A DNA stretch of 64,000 nt from Anodontia alba (Eukaryota; Mollusca; Bivalvia; Lucinida; Lucinidae): positions 4,021,552 through 4,085,551 of the forward strand of contig OZ024826.1 in NCBI GenBank assembly GCA_964016985.1, read 5' to 3'. Position 1 is the first letter of the stretch. The number at the start of each line of letters is the position of its first letter. Made by a program: the position numbers and the translations under genes. The notes below the pieces were generated by a model. The model had not been told where the DNA came from, ran no database searches, and worked only from the letters and a program-made list of their open reading frames with translations. This document shows, piece after piece, positions 23,601 through 31,942 of this stretch.

Positions 23601-24102
23601 GTCGTTAGCTTAACGAGCTCGTTAAGGATCATTTCGTTAACTGTTTTAGCAGATTCAATGTACAATATTCTGAAATTTTTTGCTGAAAAAATGTGAAAAG
23701 CTTTTGCACTGCAAAAGCTACTCACATTTTTTCAGCAAAGAATTTCAGCAAATTCGCGTATCACTCGATGTAAATTTTAACGAATTGTTAACTAACGACA
23801 TCGTTAGCTTTGAACAACTGGGCCCTGAGCTACTTGATATTATTCAAATTGATACCTTTGACTCTTCCAGCTGTAGATTTACTGTGAATCCTATTCTAGC
23901 ATACAGGTATTCATATTTAATGTGACCAGATATAAATGCTTTGATATTTATTATCGCCGTTTCATCATCCAATTTGAACTCCCGTGTGTCTGGAAACATG
24001 CTTTGTAACATCTCTATCTCTGACAGCTGGAGTTCAAGCATCTCAGTGATGTTGACTTCATCTTCATTTTCAGGCTCTGCATCCATCAAAATTTCAGATA
24101 TC
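16955..24102 (-). CDS. RWDD2B: RWD domain-containing protein 2 (RWDD2A/B family) with duplicated last exon
   Basis: Exon 1 (24102-23856, ATG at 24086) joins in phase 0 to either of two copies of exon 2: 22233-21544 (near) or 17638-16955 (far). With the near copy the protein is 306 residues; with the far copy it is 304, close to vertebrate RWDD2A/B at about 290-320. Residues ~15-130 form an RWD fold with the YP-x-x-PP signature (HEYPSVPPV, near residue 90). Residues ~170-300 match the DUF1115 C-terminal domain (TRLWIYSHHIYNK, GKPGVVCVEG, FEEK-FDVR). RWD domains are protein-interaction modules related to ubiquitin-conjugating folds; the molecular role of RWDD2 proteins is poorly known. The family call is firm. 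The choice between A and B paralogues is nominal, since invertebrates may have one ancestral gene. Each copy of exon 2 has its own AATAAA right after the stop, so they look like alternative terminal exons, or one is a relic. Confidence 0.85.
17639..18274. other. Sequence upstream of the far RWDD2 terminal exon
   Basis: No copy of RWDD2 exon 1 is visible. 17930-18110 is a repeat shared with 1880-1950, 2220-2350 and 7990-8170 (CATGCGCATTCA, CATTCATACATTCTGTAGTA). 18115-18180 is a short GTTTGTTTTATTCGGGC repeat. Confidence 0.5.
18275..18597 (-). mobile_element. SINE family S1 copy with internal 37-bp duplication
   Basis: It runs in reverse from the GAGGTTTTACGGCCCAG tail (about 18280) to a tRNA-like head near 18530-18595 (complement of GGTTTGATCCC and GGCTCAGTCGG). 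A segment around AGAGAATGACCATAGAAAAT is repeated in tandem near 18418-18495. Ends are approximate. Confidence 0.72.
18818..19055. mobile_element. MITE M7 copy
   Basis: AAGGAAACAACTTTTATGAC, palindromic middle (GGAAAGAATTTGCTCCC and complement) and AGTTGTCTCCCCTAAAG. Ends approximate. Confidence 0.65.
19402..19474. repeat. Stand-alone GCAAACAGTGT hairpin
   Basis: GCAAACAGTGTGGACCCAGA pairs with TCAAGGTCCACACTGTTTGC; centre GCTCCTCTAGGAGC. The same core occurs inside M3, M8 and M10. Confidence 0.75.
19795..19993. mobile_element. Palindromic MITE (ACAGTAAAACCTGTGTAAGA ends)
   Basis: TACAGTAAAACCTGTGTAAG at the left and TTACACAGGTTTTGCTGTA at the right. The arms pair almost throughout; the centre is AATTTTGCTAGCAAAATT. 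Confidence 0.75.
20140..20412. mobile_element. MITE M2 copy
   Basis: Ends CATTATGAAAACATGCC and AAGTTTTCGTGATG. It is followed directly by an M6 MITE (20413-20592). Confidence 0.8.
20413..20592. mobile_element. MITE M6 copy
   Basis: AGGTGCTTTTTTCAGCCAAA, a stem around GAAGTGTCTCACTGAGGTGC and the end CCCCTCTTATCTGGGGCTAT. Confidence 0.6.
20668..20877. mobile_element. MITE M3 copy, reverse
   Basis: It reads the other way: hairpin first, then TGATTGGCTGGAAATTAGAA and CAGCAAGGCATGGGTTAA. Confidence 0.78.
21245..21435. mobile_element. MITE M4 copy with collapsed stem
   Basis: CCCAGAAAATAGGCTTTGAC, then CCAAGGAGACAGTTTGC and GTCATCAGCTGAAATTTTTA. It lies behind the near RWDD2 terminal exon. Confidence 0.55.
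21527..21532 (-). terminator. Poly(A) signal after near terminal exon
   Basis: On the minus strand AATAAA lies about 12 nt after the TGA at 21544. It would give a very short 3' UTR. Confidence 0.5.
21544..22233 (-). CDS. RWDD2B: RWDD2-type gene, terminal exon, near copy
   Basis: The acceptor TTTTTCAG comes before ACC (T) at 22233, in phase with exon 1. It encodes TNIELVCNLPHEYPSVPP, then the DUF1115 domain, ending GVDGKSVSSS and TGA at 21546-21544. It is the closest downstream partner of exon 1, so this is the most likely standard transcript. It is almost identical to the far copy over the first ~540 nt and clearly different over the last ~150 nt. Confidence 0.85.
   Translation of the reverse strand, partial: TNIELVCNLPHEYPSVPPVVFTRAPNMDKNDHRKLNEDLLDFITNIERGELCMYSVIEWIQENLNKYTSVDSKDNISDSASTKTKQEEDTVFTRLWIYSHHIYNKFKRRDIIDWAEELKLTGFSLPGKPGVVCVEGYSRPVDEYWHRLRRLNWKRLAIKEKDDIDIGNEDLSKFRKFSNFEEKEFDVRCGRGRECHMDLGKFYVFLENHGFGHIFPAYFGVDGKSVSSS
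22499..22679. mobile_element. MITE M3 copy, reverse, hairpin deleted
   Basis: The hairpin is reduced to CAAACAGTGTCTGATCTTGA; the end CAGCATGACAAGAATGAATG is mutated. Confidence 0.65.
22680..23044. other. RWDD2 intron, nothing recognised
   Basis: AT-rich with no open frame of note and no inverted repeat noticed. Confidence 0.4.
23045..23267. mobile_element. Hairpin-bearing M10 relative
   Basis: It begins near TTAACCCATTAAACCAAATG, contains GGCAAACAGTGTAGACCCAG and its complement, and ends AGTATAAATGGGTTAA. Confidence 0.55.
23582..23825. mobile_element. MITE M1 copy at the RWDD2 exon 1 donor
   Basis: Intact ends. Its edge is 30 bp from the 5' splice site of the RWDD2-type exon 1, at the very start of the intron. 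Confidence 0.85.
23856..24102 (-). CDS. RWDD2B: RWDD2-type gene, first coding exon
   Basis: The ATG is at 24086-24084, after a TTTTCTTTCAG acceptor that places the exon start at 24102. The 16 nt before the ATG are open in frame, so an upstream coding exon cannot be excluded. It encodes MDAEPENEDEVNITEMLELQ, then SEIEMLQSMFP, which resembles the first helix of RWD domains, and ends LEESK before the donor AAG|GTATC. A palindromic MITE (23582-23825) starts only about 30 bp inside the intron. Confidence 0.82.
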
Positions 24103-24145
24103 CTGAAAGAAAATGAGCCATTCTATGGGTTACCCACTGTATTAT

Positions 24146-24322
24146 AGCTCCAGATAAGACATGTTTTTCAACTAAAAAGTGTTGGTATTTTTCTTATTTC
24201 TTCATGAAAACATATGTTGTGGGTACTTATTAAAGGTGCCTTGCCCAAGGGCTTCTAATGAGTACCCACAACATATGTTTTTGTAAAGAAAAATATTATG
24301 TGAATACTCTCTCTTAGCTGGA
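24146..24322. mobile_element. MITE M6 copy
   Basis: TAGCTCCAGATAAGACATG at the left and CTCTCTTAGCTGGAGCC at the right form terminal inverted repeats; central stem CATATGTTGTGGGTACTTAT. Confidence 0.7.
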
Positions 24323-24411
24323 GCCAATTTCCTATATAAAGGGTGTCAGGTTAGTTTTTATTATTATTATCAGTACAAATTTTTTAACTAAATGCAAACA
24401 ATGTAGACCCT

Positions 24412-24487
24412 GACTAAATGCAAACAGTGTAGACCCTGATCAGATGCCGCATTCTGCGGCATCTGATCTGGGTCTCCACTGTTTGCC
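24412..24487. repeat. GCAAACAGTGT hairpin with duplicated left edge
   Basis: GCAAACAGTGTAGACCCTGA to GGGTCTCCACTGTTTGC with GCCGCATTCTGCGGC centre. The words AATGCAAACA(A/G)TGTAGACCC occur twice at 24390-24440. Confidence 0.72.
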
Positions 24488-24695
24488 AAAGTCCCTTTTG
24501 TAGACACTAGTCTTAAATGGGTTAAGTTCACAACAGAGAGGCCTAAGCAAAAAGTGCAGAACACATCCTATGTGGCAGAACATACCATATGATTGGTCTC
24601 TGATCAGACTATTCCTAAATGATGACTAGATTGATCTAGGTATACACAATATGCTCAGACATGTCTGTCCTAATGTACCATATTAACCCTAAATG

Positions 24696-25215
24696 TTAAC
24701 CCTTGACCTGCTAAATAAATTAAGATGCCATACCCACTTCTAATTTTCAGCCAATCAGATCACTTGATCCTGATTGTTTCTATAAACTCACATACTTAAT
24801 GGCAAACAGTACAGATCCAGATCAGTTGGCTTCTTCAGATTGATTGATTGTGTTGGGGTTTAACGACCCGTCAACCCTTGTGGGTCATTTTGTGTCGTCT
24901 CCCAGAGAAAGGGAGAAAAGAGATAGAAGAGATAGTAGAGGAGATGAAAGAGAGGAACAGGAAAGAAAGAGGAACAGGAATGATAGTGAAGAAACAGAAG
25001 AAATAAAAACATTCCCCCTCTACCTTTACCTGCTACAAGGATAGCAGGCCTTGTCCAACTATAAGCCAATATCAGTTGGACGCCCCGGTGACATAAGATA
25101 CACGACACCTTTGCACCACCCGACCACCCCCAAGGCTTCTTCAGAAGCCAACTGATCTGGATCTGTACTGTTTGCAAAGACAGAGTATATCCGGGTTCAG
25201 CAGGACAAGGGTTAA
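24696..25215. mobile_element. MITE M3 copy split by an S2 retroposon
   Basis: The left part ends in the hairpin loop at 24839, the S2 element (24840-25133) follows, and the right half resumes with GGCTTCTTCAGAAGCCAACT. Clear nested insertion. Confidence 0.82.
24840..25133 (-). mobile_element. S2 retroposon nested in a MITE
   Basis: It is flanked by a 12-bp duplication GGCTTCTTCAGA (24828-24839 and 25134-25145), which is also the loop of the host MITE (24696-25215). It gives clean ends for the S2 family. Confidence 0.85.
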
Positions 25216-25827
25216 GACAGGAAGTTTGAATAACTCTATTTTAATACATGATGTGTTTAAAACCTACTGATGTGTGGCAAACATTGTGGTCTACAATGTT
25301 TGACATTCAGAAAGCAATCTTAACCATGAAAGTCTGAATCACAACTACAGCAGATGACATTTTGAAAAATATTTTTTTTTTTTATTATCCTTATTTTTCA
25401 GGAAAAATGATGATGATCTCAGGTTTACCAACAAATCAACCAGTAAGGGTCATTTGCATCACAAACAGTATATCAACTTGATTTAGTAGTGTAACATATT
25501 TCCAGAGAAAATAAGGCTTGAAATTTCATCTGAATTGTCTGTCAGACAGGACAGCTTTGTATTGTCTGAATGGTACATGTATATTTAACATATACATGTA
25601 GTATGACAGTAAAAACAATTCTTCTGTACAAAATGTTTGTGAACACTGTTGATAGCCCTTACATCTTTTCCTACTAATGAAAATTCAATGATTTGTTGAC
25701 AATTTTGTTAACTCTTTCCCTGCTAGTGGCAACTTTTGTCATCTGCTGATAACCTATGCAAACAGTTTGACACTCTGGCAGTATTCCTGAAAGATTGGTT
25801 TGAAAAAGAAAATTTTAAAACAAAAGG

Positions 25828-27975
25828 GTCATGATGGCCCTGTAATGCTCGTCTGAGCATCATAGCACTTAGAGAACCTGATCTAGAACTGATCAAGGGA
25901 AACATTCTGATCAAAATTCAAAATGATTATTTTAACAAGTAAGACAATGTAGCATGTCTAATGGACTGTGATATATAGGTCAAGGTCAAATATGGATGAC
26001 TGCACTCAAGCAGCCATGCTAAGATGTATGCATGTACTATGTATCACTGGCTGTAGGAGCAATAGTTACTGAGAAACTGACCTAAACACAAACACTTCAC
26101 AAGTACCAAATATCACTCTGTAGGACCAATAATTACTGAGAAACTGACCTAAACGAAAAAACTTAAGAAAGTCACTGGATAGAAAAATATACATCACCTT
26201 GAAATCATCAAGACAAACATTCTGAGCAAGATTCATGATGATCACTTCAAAAATGTGACCTCTAGAGCATCAACAAGGTTTTCCTTTGATTTGGCCAGGT
26301 GACCTAGTTTTTGACCCCATGTGACCCAGTTTTAAACTAGACCTAAAAATCATCTAGACAAACATTTTGAGCAAGATTCCTTATGATCACTTCAAAAATG
26401 TGACCTCTAGAGCAACAAGGTTTTCCTTTGATTTGGCCAGGTGACCTAGTTTCTGATATCAAGTGACCCAGTTTTAAACTAGACCCAGAAATCATCAAGA
26501 CGAACATTTTGAGCAATATTTATGATGATTATTTAAAAAATGTGACCTCTGGAATGTTAACAGTTTTCTCTTGATTTGGCCTGGTGACCTAGGTTTTGAC
26601 CCCATGTGACCCAGTTTCAAACTTGACCTAGAAATCATCAAGAGAAACATTTTGAGCAAGATTCATGATGACTGCTTCAAAAATGTGACCACTAGAGTGT
26701 TAACAAAATTTTCTGCTGATTTGGCCAGGTGACCTAGTTTTTGACCCCAAGTGACCAGTTTCAAACTTGACCTAGAACTCATCAACAAACATTTGGAGCA
26801 AGATTCATGATGATTGCTTCAAAAATGTGACCGCTAGAGTGTTAACAAGGTTTTCTGCTGATTTGGCCCGGTGAGCTAGTTTTCGACCCCAAGTGACCCA
26901 GTTTCAAACTTGACCTAGAAATCATCAAGACAAACATGCTGAGCAAGATTCATGATTGCTTGAAAAATATGACCATTAGAGTGTTAACAAGGTTTTCTGC
27001 TGATTTGGCCAGGTGACCTAGTTTTTGACCCCAGGTGACCCAGTTTTGAATTTGACCTAGAAATCATCAAGACAAATATTTTGAGCAAGATTCATGACGA
27101 TTGCTTAAAAATGTGACAGCTAGAGTGTTAACAGTTTTCTGCTGATTTGGCCCGGTGACCTAGTTTTTTACCCCAAGTGACCCAGTTTCAAAGCTGACCT
27201 AGAACTCATCAAGACAAAACATTTTAAGCAAGATTCATGATGATTGCTTGAAAATGTGACCGCTAGAGTGATAACAAGGTTTTACGCTGATTTGGCCAGG
27301 TGACCTAGTTTTTGACCCCAGGTGACCCAGTTTGGAACCTGACCTAGAAATCATCAAGACAAACATTCTGAGCAAAATTCATGATGATTGCTTGAACAAG
27401 TCACCCCGATGCTTCCTAGCAAGTTTGGAGTCAGTTGGCCTTTCGGTTCAGAAGAAAAAGCGAAAAATAGATTTTCAAGATGGCTGCCATGACGGCCATC
27501 TTGGATTTCCGATCGGCACAATTTTAGCTATTTTTGATCTACAAGTCACCCCAATGCTTCCTAGCAAGTTTGGAGTCAATTTACCTTTCAGTTCAGGAGA
27601 AGAAGCAAAAAACAGATTTTCAAGATGGTCGCCATGGCAGCCATCTTGGATTTCCGATTGGCACGATTTTAGCTAATTTTGATCTACAAGTCACCCTGAT
27701 GCTTCCTAGCAAGTTTGGATCAATTGGCCTTTCGGTTCAGGAGAAGAAGCGAAAAATAGATTTTCAAAATGGCAGCCATGGCGGCCATCTTGGATTTCCG
27801 ATCGGAACGATTTTATCTATTTTTGATCTACGTCACCCCAATGCTTCCAAGTATCGAGTCAATTGGCCCAGGGATGTAGGAGGAGTAGGCTTTTAATTTG
27901 TTGATGCCGCACGACGAACGACGGACAACAAACGACGGACACTGACTGACTACAATAGCTCACCATAATTTTACC
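25828..27975 (+). repeat. Large element of ~145-bp tandem units
   Basis: Eight to nine units of about 143-148 bp (starting GACCTAGAAATCATCAAGAC) run from about 26190 to 27390. They are followed by three to four units of a different sequence with period ~144 (CAAGTCACCCC(A/G)ATGCTTCC at 27398, 27541, 27686, 27827). The end carries CGACGAACGACGGAC repeats and TAGCTCACC. Open frames inside are by-products of repetition. This composition is typical of bivalve interspersed repeats; the mobilising class is unclear. Confidence 0.7.
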
Positions 27976-28499
27976 TAGTGCAGGCTTTCAAATGACTCTA
28001 GGTGAGAAAGTAGGAGAAAAAGTAGGAGCCTCAAATATATTAAAGTAGAAAAAAAGTAGGGATCCGATAATAAAAAGTAGGAGCTAACAAACATGAATTT
28101 AGCACCAGATCTCTCAGATACCCACAGTTTCAAAGTATGGTCACTTTAAAAGAACTTCAATAACAAACTATAAGGCCTGTTCATTCTCATGAGGTTCTGA
28201 GATCCTTAGAACATAGCTGCCATCAAGCTGAATTTTTATTATCCAAACTGAACATTTTAACAAATCATTAAGTATACTGTTAATTATTGCTGTTCCAGTA
28301 AGGAAATTGTGGATTAAGGATGTTCCATAACATTGTGGTTATGCAAAACTATGGTTCTGGGGATAGTACTTTGGGAAATGCAGGTTCAAGAAAGTAAGCT
28401 CTTGAACAGCCTACAGTCTAACCATAACCATGAAACTTCATAAACCAACAAGGCAATTCAGAGAATTTATGTCCACCACCTATTACAAATCCTCCAAAA

Positions 28500-28991
28500 A
28501 TGACCAGCTCAAAAGCTGTCTAAGTTACAGTGTGAAAAAAAAAATAATGTGCGGATTATGTCCAAACCATATGCACATCTTCAGACCGTGCAGAAATTGC
28601 ATGCAAAGTTTCAAAAAGACTGGTCAAAAACCTATAGGAGACACTCACTCAACATATACACTATTGAGGCAAAAATGACTAAGTACAAAATGTGGAAATA
28701 GTAACAAAAACTGATCTGAGTTTTATGTCTAAACCATGTGCAAATCTTTAAACCTTCAAAAAATTCCTACAAAGTTTAAAAAAGATTGGTTAAACCCTGC
28801 AGGAGGAATTGGGCACCAAAGACACCCACTCTATGCATCTATTGAGGCAAACAAAATGGCTAATTAAGTTCAACATAAAGTAGTGACAAAAATTAAGCTA
28901 AGGTTTATGGCCAAACGTTTTGAAAATTTTCAGATAATGTAGAAATGCCTGCAAAGTTTCAAAAAGATCACCAACAACTTTGTGAGAGGCC
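28500..28991 (+). repeat. Degenerate ~175-bp tandem repeat
   Basis: Three diverged units share ATGTCCAAACCATATGCA, TGCAAAGTTTCAAAAAGA and TATTGAGGCAAA motifs, starting near 28557, 28726 and 28906. No gene is supported. Confidence 0.5.
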
Positions 28992-29219
28992 AAGTCTTGT
29001 GGGTCATTTTGGGTCGTCTCCCAGAGAAAGGGAGAAAAAAGATAGAAGAGACAGTAGAGGAGATAAATAAGAAGGACATGGAAGAAAGAGGAACAGGAAT
29101 GAAAGTGAAGAAACAGAAGAAAAAAAAATTCCCCCTCTTCCCTTACCTGCTACAAGGATAGCAGGCTTTGCCCAACTGTAAGCCAAATTCAAATGGACAC
29201 CCCAGTGGCATAAGATACG
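28992..29219 (-). mobile_element. S2 retroposon, truncated copy
   Basis: The body matches the other S2 copies (CTCCCAGAGAAAGGGAGAAA to AGTGGCATAAGATAC). It lacks both the shared tail and the outer CCACCCCC end. Confidence 0.7.
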
Positions 29220-29569
29220 TCAAGTGCTAAAATATATGCATGTATAAATTGGCATATAAATATTTACATTTGGAAGAAGCATCAACTGCAAACTATAGCC
29301 AGGTTAAGGCATCAAGGCACTGTTGCAACAAATTCCTACATGCTCAGCAAGAAAGAACTCTAGTAGAACTCAGTTAAAAAGATAAGTCACCAGAGCGCTT
29401 GAAATTATATGTTGAAAATATTGTGTCAGATGACTACAACTTATACCTCTTAAACTGGGGTTGCAGTGTGTTTGAGTATACAAGATGATTAGAATGCACC
29501 AAGACATGTCTGTGAAAATCATATCACTATTAAAGCCAACTTCCTGTGAAAATACAGAAAGCAATTTAT

Positions 29570-30780
29570 ATGGCAAGCTGTTTTACTATTTATTAAGCAA
29601 AATAGATATCTTATATATTATATCAGATATCTTATATAGGATGTAAGATATCTAATATAGGATATAAGATATCTGATATACTAATTCAGATATCTTATAT
29701 CCTATATTAGATATCTTATATCCTATATAAGATATCTGATACAATATATGAGATATCTTATTTAATTCTGCATATAAGATATCTAATTTACCATATAAGA
29801 TATCTTATTTGTTAAATAAGATATCTTATTTATTAATATAGATATCTAATAAACTAAATAAGATCTCTGATATACTCAATGAGATATCTTATTTGATTTA
29901 ATAAATGAGATATCTTCTTTAGTAAATAAGATATCTTATATCCTATATGAGATATCTTATTTAGCATATGAAATATTTTATATAGCATATTAGATATCTT
30001 ATATGTCAATTCAGATATCTTATATAGCATATTAGATATCTTAACTGACATATAAGATATCTATTTTATATAAGATATCTGATATAATATATCAGATACC
30101 TTATATATTATATAAGATAACTGATATATTAAATCAGATATCTGATTTATAGAATAAATAGTAAAAAGGCTTTCTGGCAAGCCATTTTACTATTTATTAT
30201 ACAATATATCAGCTATCTTATATAGGATATAAGATATCTAATATAGGATATAAGATATCTGAATTAATATTTCAGATACCTTATATCCTATATAAGATAT
30301 CTTATATCCTATATAAGGTATCTATTATATCATATTAGATATCCTATTTAATTCCACATATAAGATATCTTATTTACCATATAAGATATCTAATTTGTTA
30401 AATAAGATATCTTATATATTAATATAGATATCTGATATACTAAATAAGATATCTGATATACTGTATGAGATATCTTGTTTAATTGAACAAATGAGATATC
30501 TTCTTTAGTAAATAAGACATTTTATATCCTATATAAGATATCTTATATAGCATATCAGATATCTTATATAGCATATAAGATATTTTGTGTGCCAATTAAG
30601 ATATCTTATATAGCATATCAAATATCTTATATAGCATATAAGATATCTAAATTAACATGTAAGATATCTTATTTATATAAGATATCTAATATATCAGATA
30701 TCTTATATATTATATAAGATATTTGATATATTAAATCAGATATATGATTTATAGAATAAATAGTAAAACGGCTTGCCATA
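29570..30780 (+). repeat. Composite A: two tandem 0.6-kb units of 21-bp phased AGATATCT palindromes
   Basis: Two units in the same orientation (29570-30178 and 30175-30780) share a junction. Each starts GGCAAGC(T/C)(G/A)TTTTACTATTT and ends with the complement. Inside, the 8-bp palindrome AGATATCT recurs at almost exact 21-bp steps; ten consecutive intervals from 29646 read 21,21,21,21,21,26,21,21,21,21. Spacers vary but occur in the same order in both units. One asymmetric spacer (TTAATTC-(T/C)-(G/A)CATATAAG) marks direction. It is not a simple (AT)n microsatellite. Function is unknown. Confidence 0.85.
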
Positions 30781-30925
30781 AATTTAAAATGTTTCAGAGT
30801 TTTATCTTGAACAAATACAAACAAAACAAACGCAATAATTTACTAAGATTCAGGCCTCCAGCTCTACAAAAATATTGCATGTGCATGCACATACATAATC
30901 GTTTATAATACCAAAATACAGTCTG

Positions 30926-31186
30926 TCATTTCTGCTCACTCACTTTTTCCCTGAGTTTGAATATCGCTGACAAAAGAAGTTCTATAGTGACAATAACAAC
31001 CACAACTAATAGCTGACCAATATTCAAAATGTTTGTCTTCTCACTTATTATGTGCCAACATCGAAAAGCTAACTTTGCATCAGACTCAGCACTGACCGGG
31101 TTTTGCATATGTAAGAGGAACATGTCAAGAGTTTCTGTCAGAGCTATCAGTCCATTTAACATATACCAATTCATTCTACAAATAGA
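30926..31186 (-). CDS. Orphan terminal exon of an unknown membrane protein
   Basis: On the minus strand an acceptor (ACATATGTTTCAG) precedes 87 in-frame codons ending in TGA. The 86 residues begin SICRMNWYMLNGLIALTETL, contain a soluble stretch, then one strong hydrophobic segment (NIGQLLVVVVIVTIELLLSA) and a charged tail FKLREKVSEQK. This looks like the C-terminal membrane anchor of a protein. No partner exon was recognised upstream (31.2-34 kb) and I do not recognise the family. It sits between the two AGATATCT composite elements. It could also be a captured exon or chance. Confidence 0.4.
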   Translation of the reverse strand, partial: SICRMNWYMLNGLIALTETLDMFLLHMQNPVSAESDAKLAFRCWHIISEKTNILNIGQLLVVVVIVTIELLLSAIFKLREKVSEQK

Positions 31187-31368
31187 CTGAAACATATGTT
31201 AATAACTTTTAATGTTATATTTATTTATTCAGGAGTTTGTTTTTGATCCAAGCAAAAAAGTAGGAGAAATAGGAGTATTTCTGGAAAAAGTAGGAACAAT
31301 GTAGGAACTGACTAAAAAAATAGGAAAAGTAGGAAAAAATAGGACTTCTTGAAAAACCTGCTAGTGTT

Positions 31369-31660
31369 TTAAAATACAGCTTAAGAAGGAATCTGACTGC
31401 TTTTCCTACGGCAAATACAACTCTTTCAATGATATTTTTCCAAATTCAGCAGGCACACACGCAAAGGTAATATTGCTTTATGGTTTCCATTTAAACATCC
31501 AGTTTTAGCTACAACACTAGTCAAAATATGTTAATATTTCTTGTTATGACATTTAAATGATCATTCGTTGAGAATCTTTTCTGAAAACGAGGCTAGAATG
31601 TACTCTGTGTTAGACCGAAAGGTTTCAAATGATTTTTATTGTGTGACTTAGTTTTCAGAA
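31369..31660. repeat. Diverged direct duplication, left copy
   Basis: AAAATACAGCTTAAGAAG, TTTCAATGATATTTT, CAGCAGGCAC, TATGACATTTAAATGATCA and ATTGTGTGACTTAGT occur in the same order at 33470-33870, about 2.1 kb away. No open frame. Confidence 0.65.
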
Positions 31661-31942
31661 AGGCCTATAAACCTTTTTAATGTTACTGTTTTAATCCAGG
31701 CTAATAAATATAGTTTGTCTGTCATGACTGACAATGATCAATTTTAATCAAATGCTACTGTTTGTGTGTTCTAAGAAGGCTGATTAATAGACCAATTCTG
31801 GCTCTAAACTCTGTTGCAGATGGAACAACAGAGGTCAGAGCAAGACAACTGTTGGTGATGCTTTAGCTCTGGCTTTGCACTATGCACGTTTCTGCTCAAC
31901 TTCGCTATCATCAGGGCTACAGACCATGTGATAAAAAAGTTA

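Noticed and set aside
27332..27896. Two overlapping frames with repeated peptides (FQDGCHDGHLGFPIG type)
   Set aside because: They are translations of ~144-bp tandem units in shifting frames; the same units read in reverse at 58.8-60 kb. No start context, domain or splice support.
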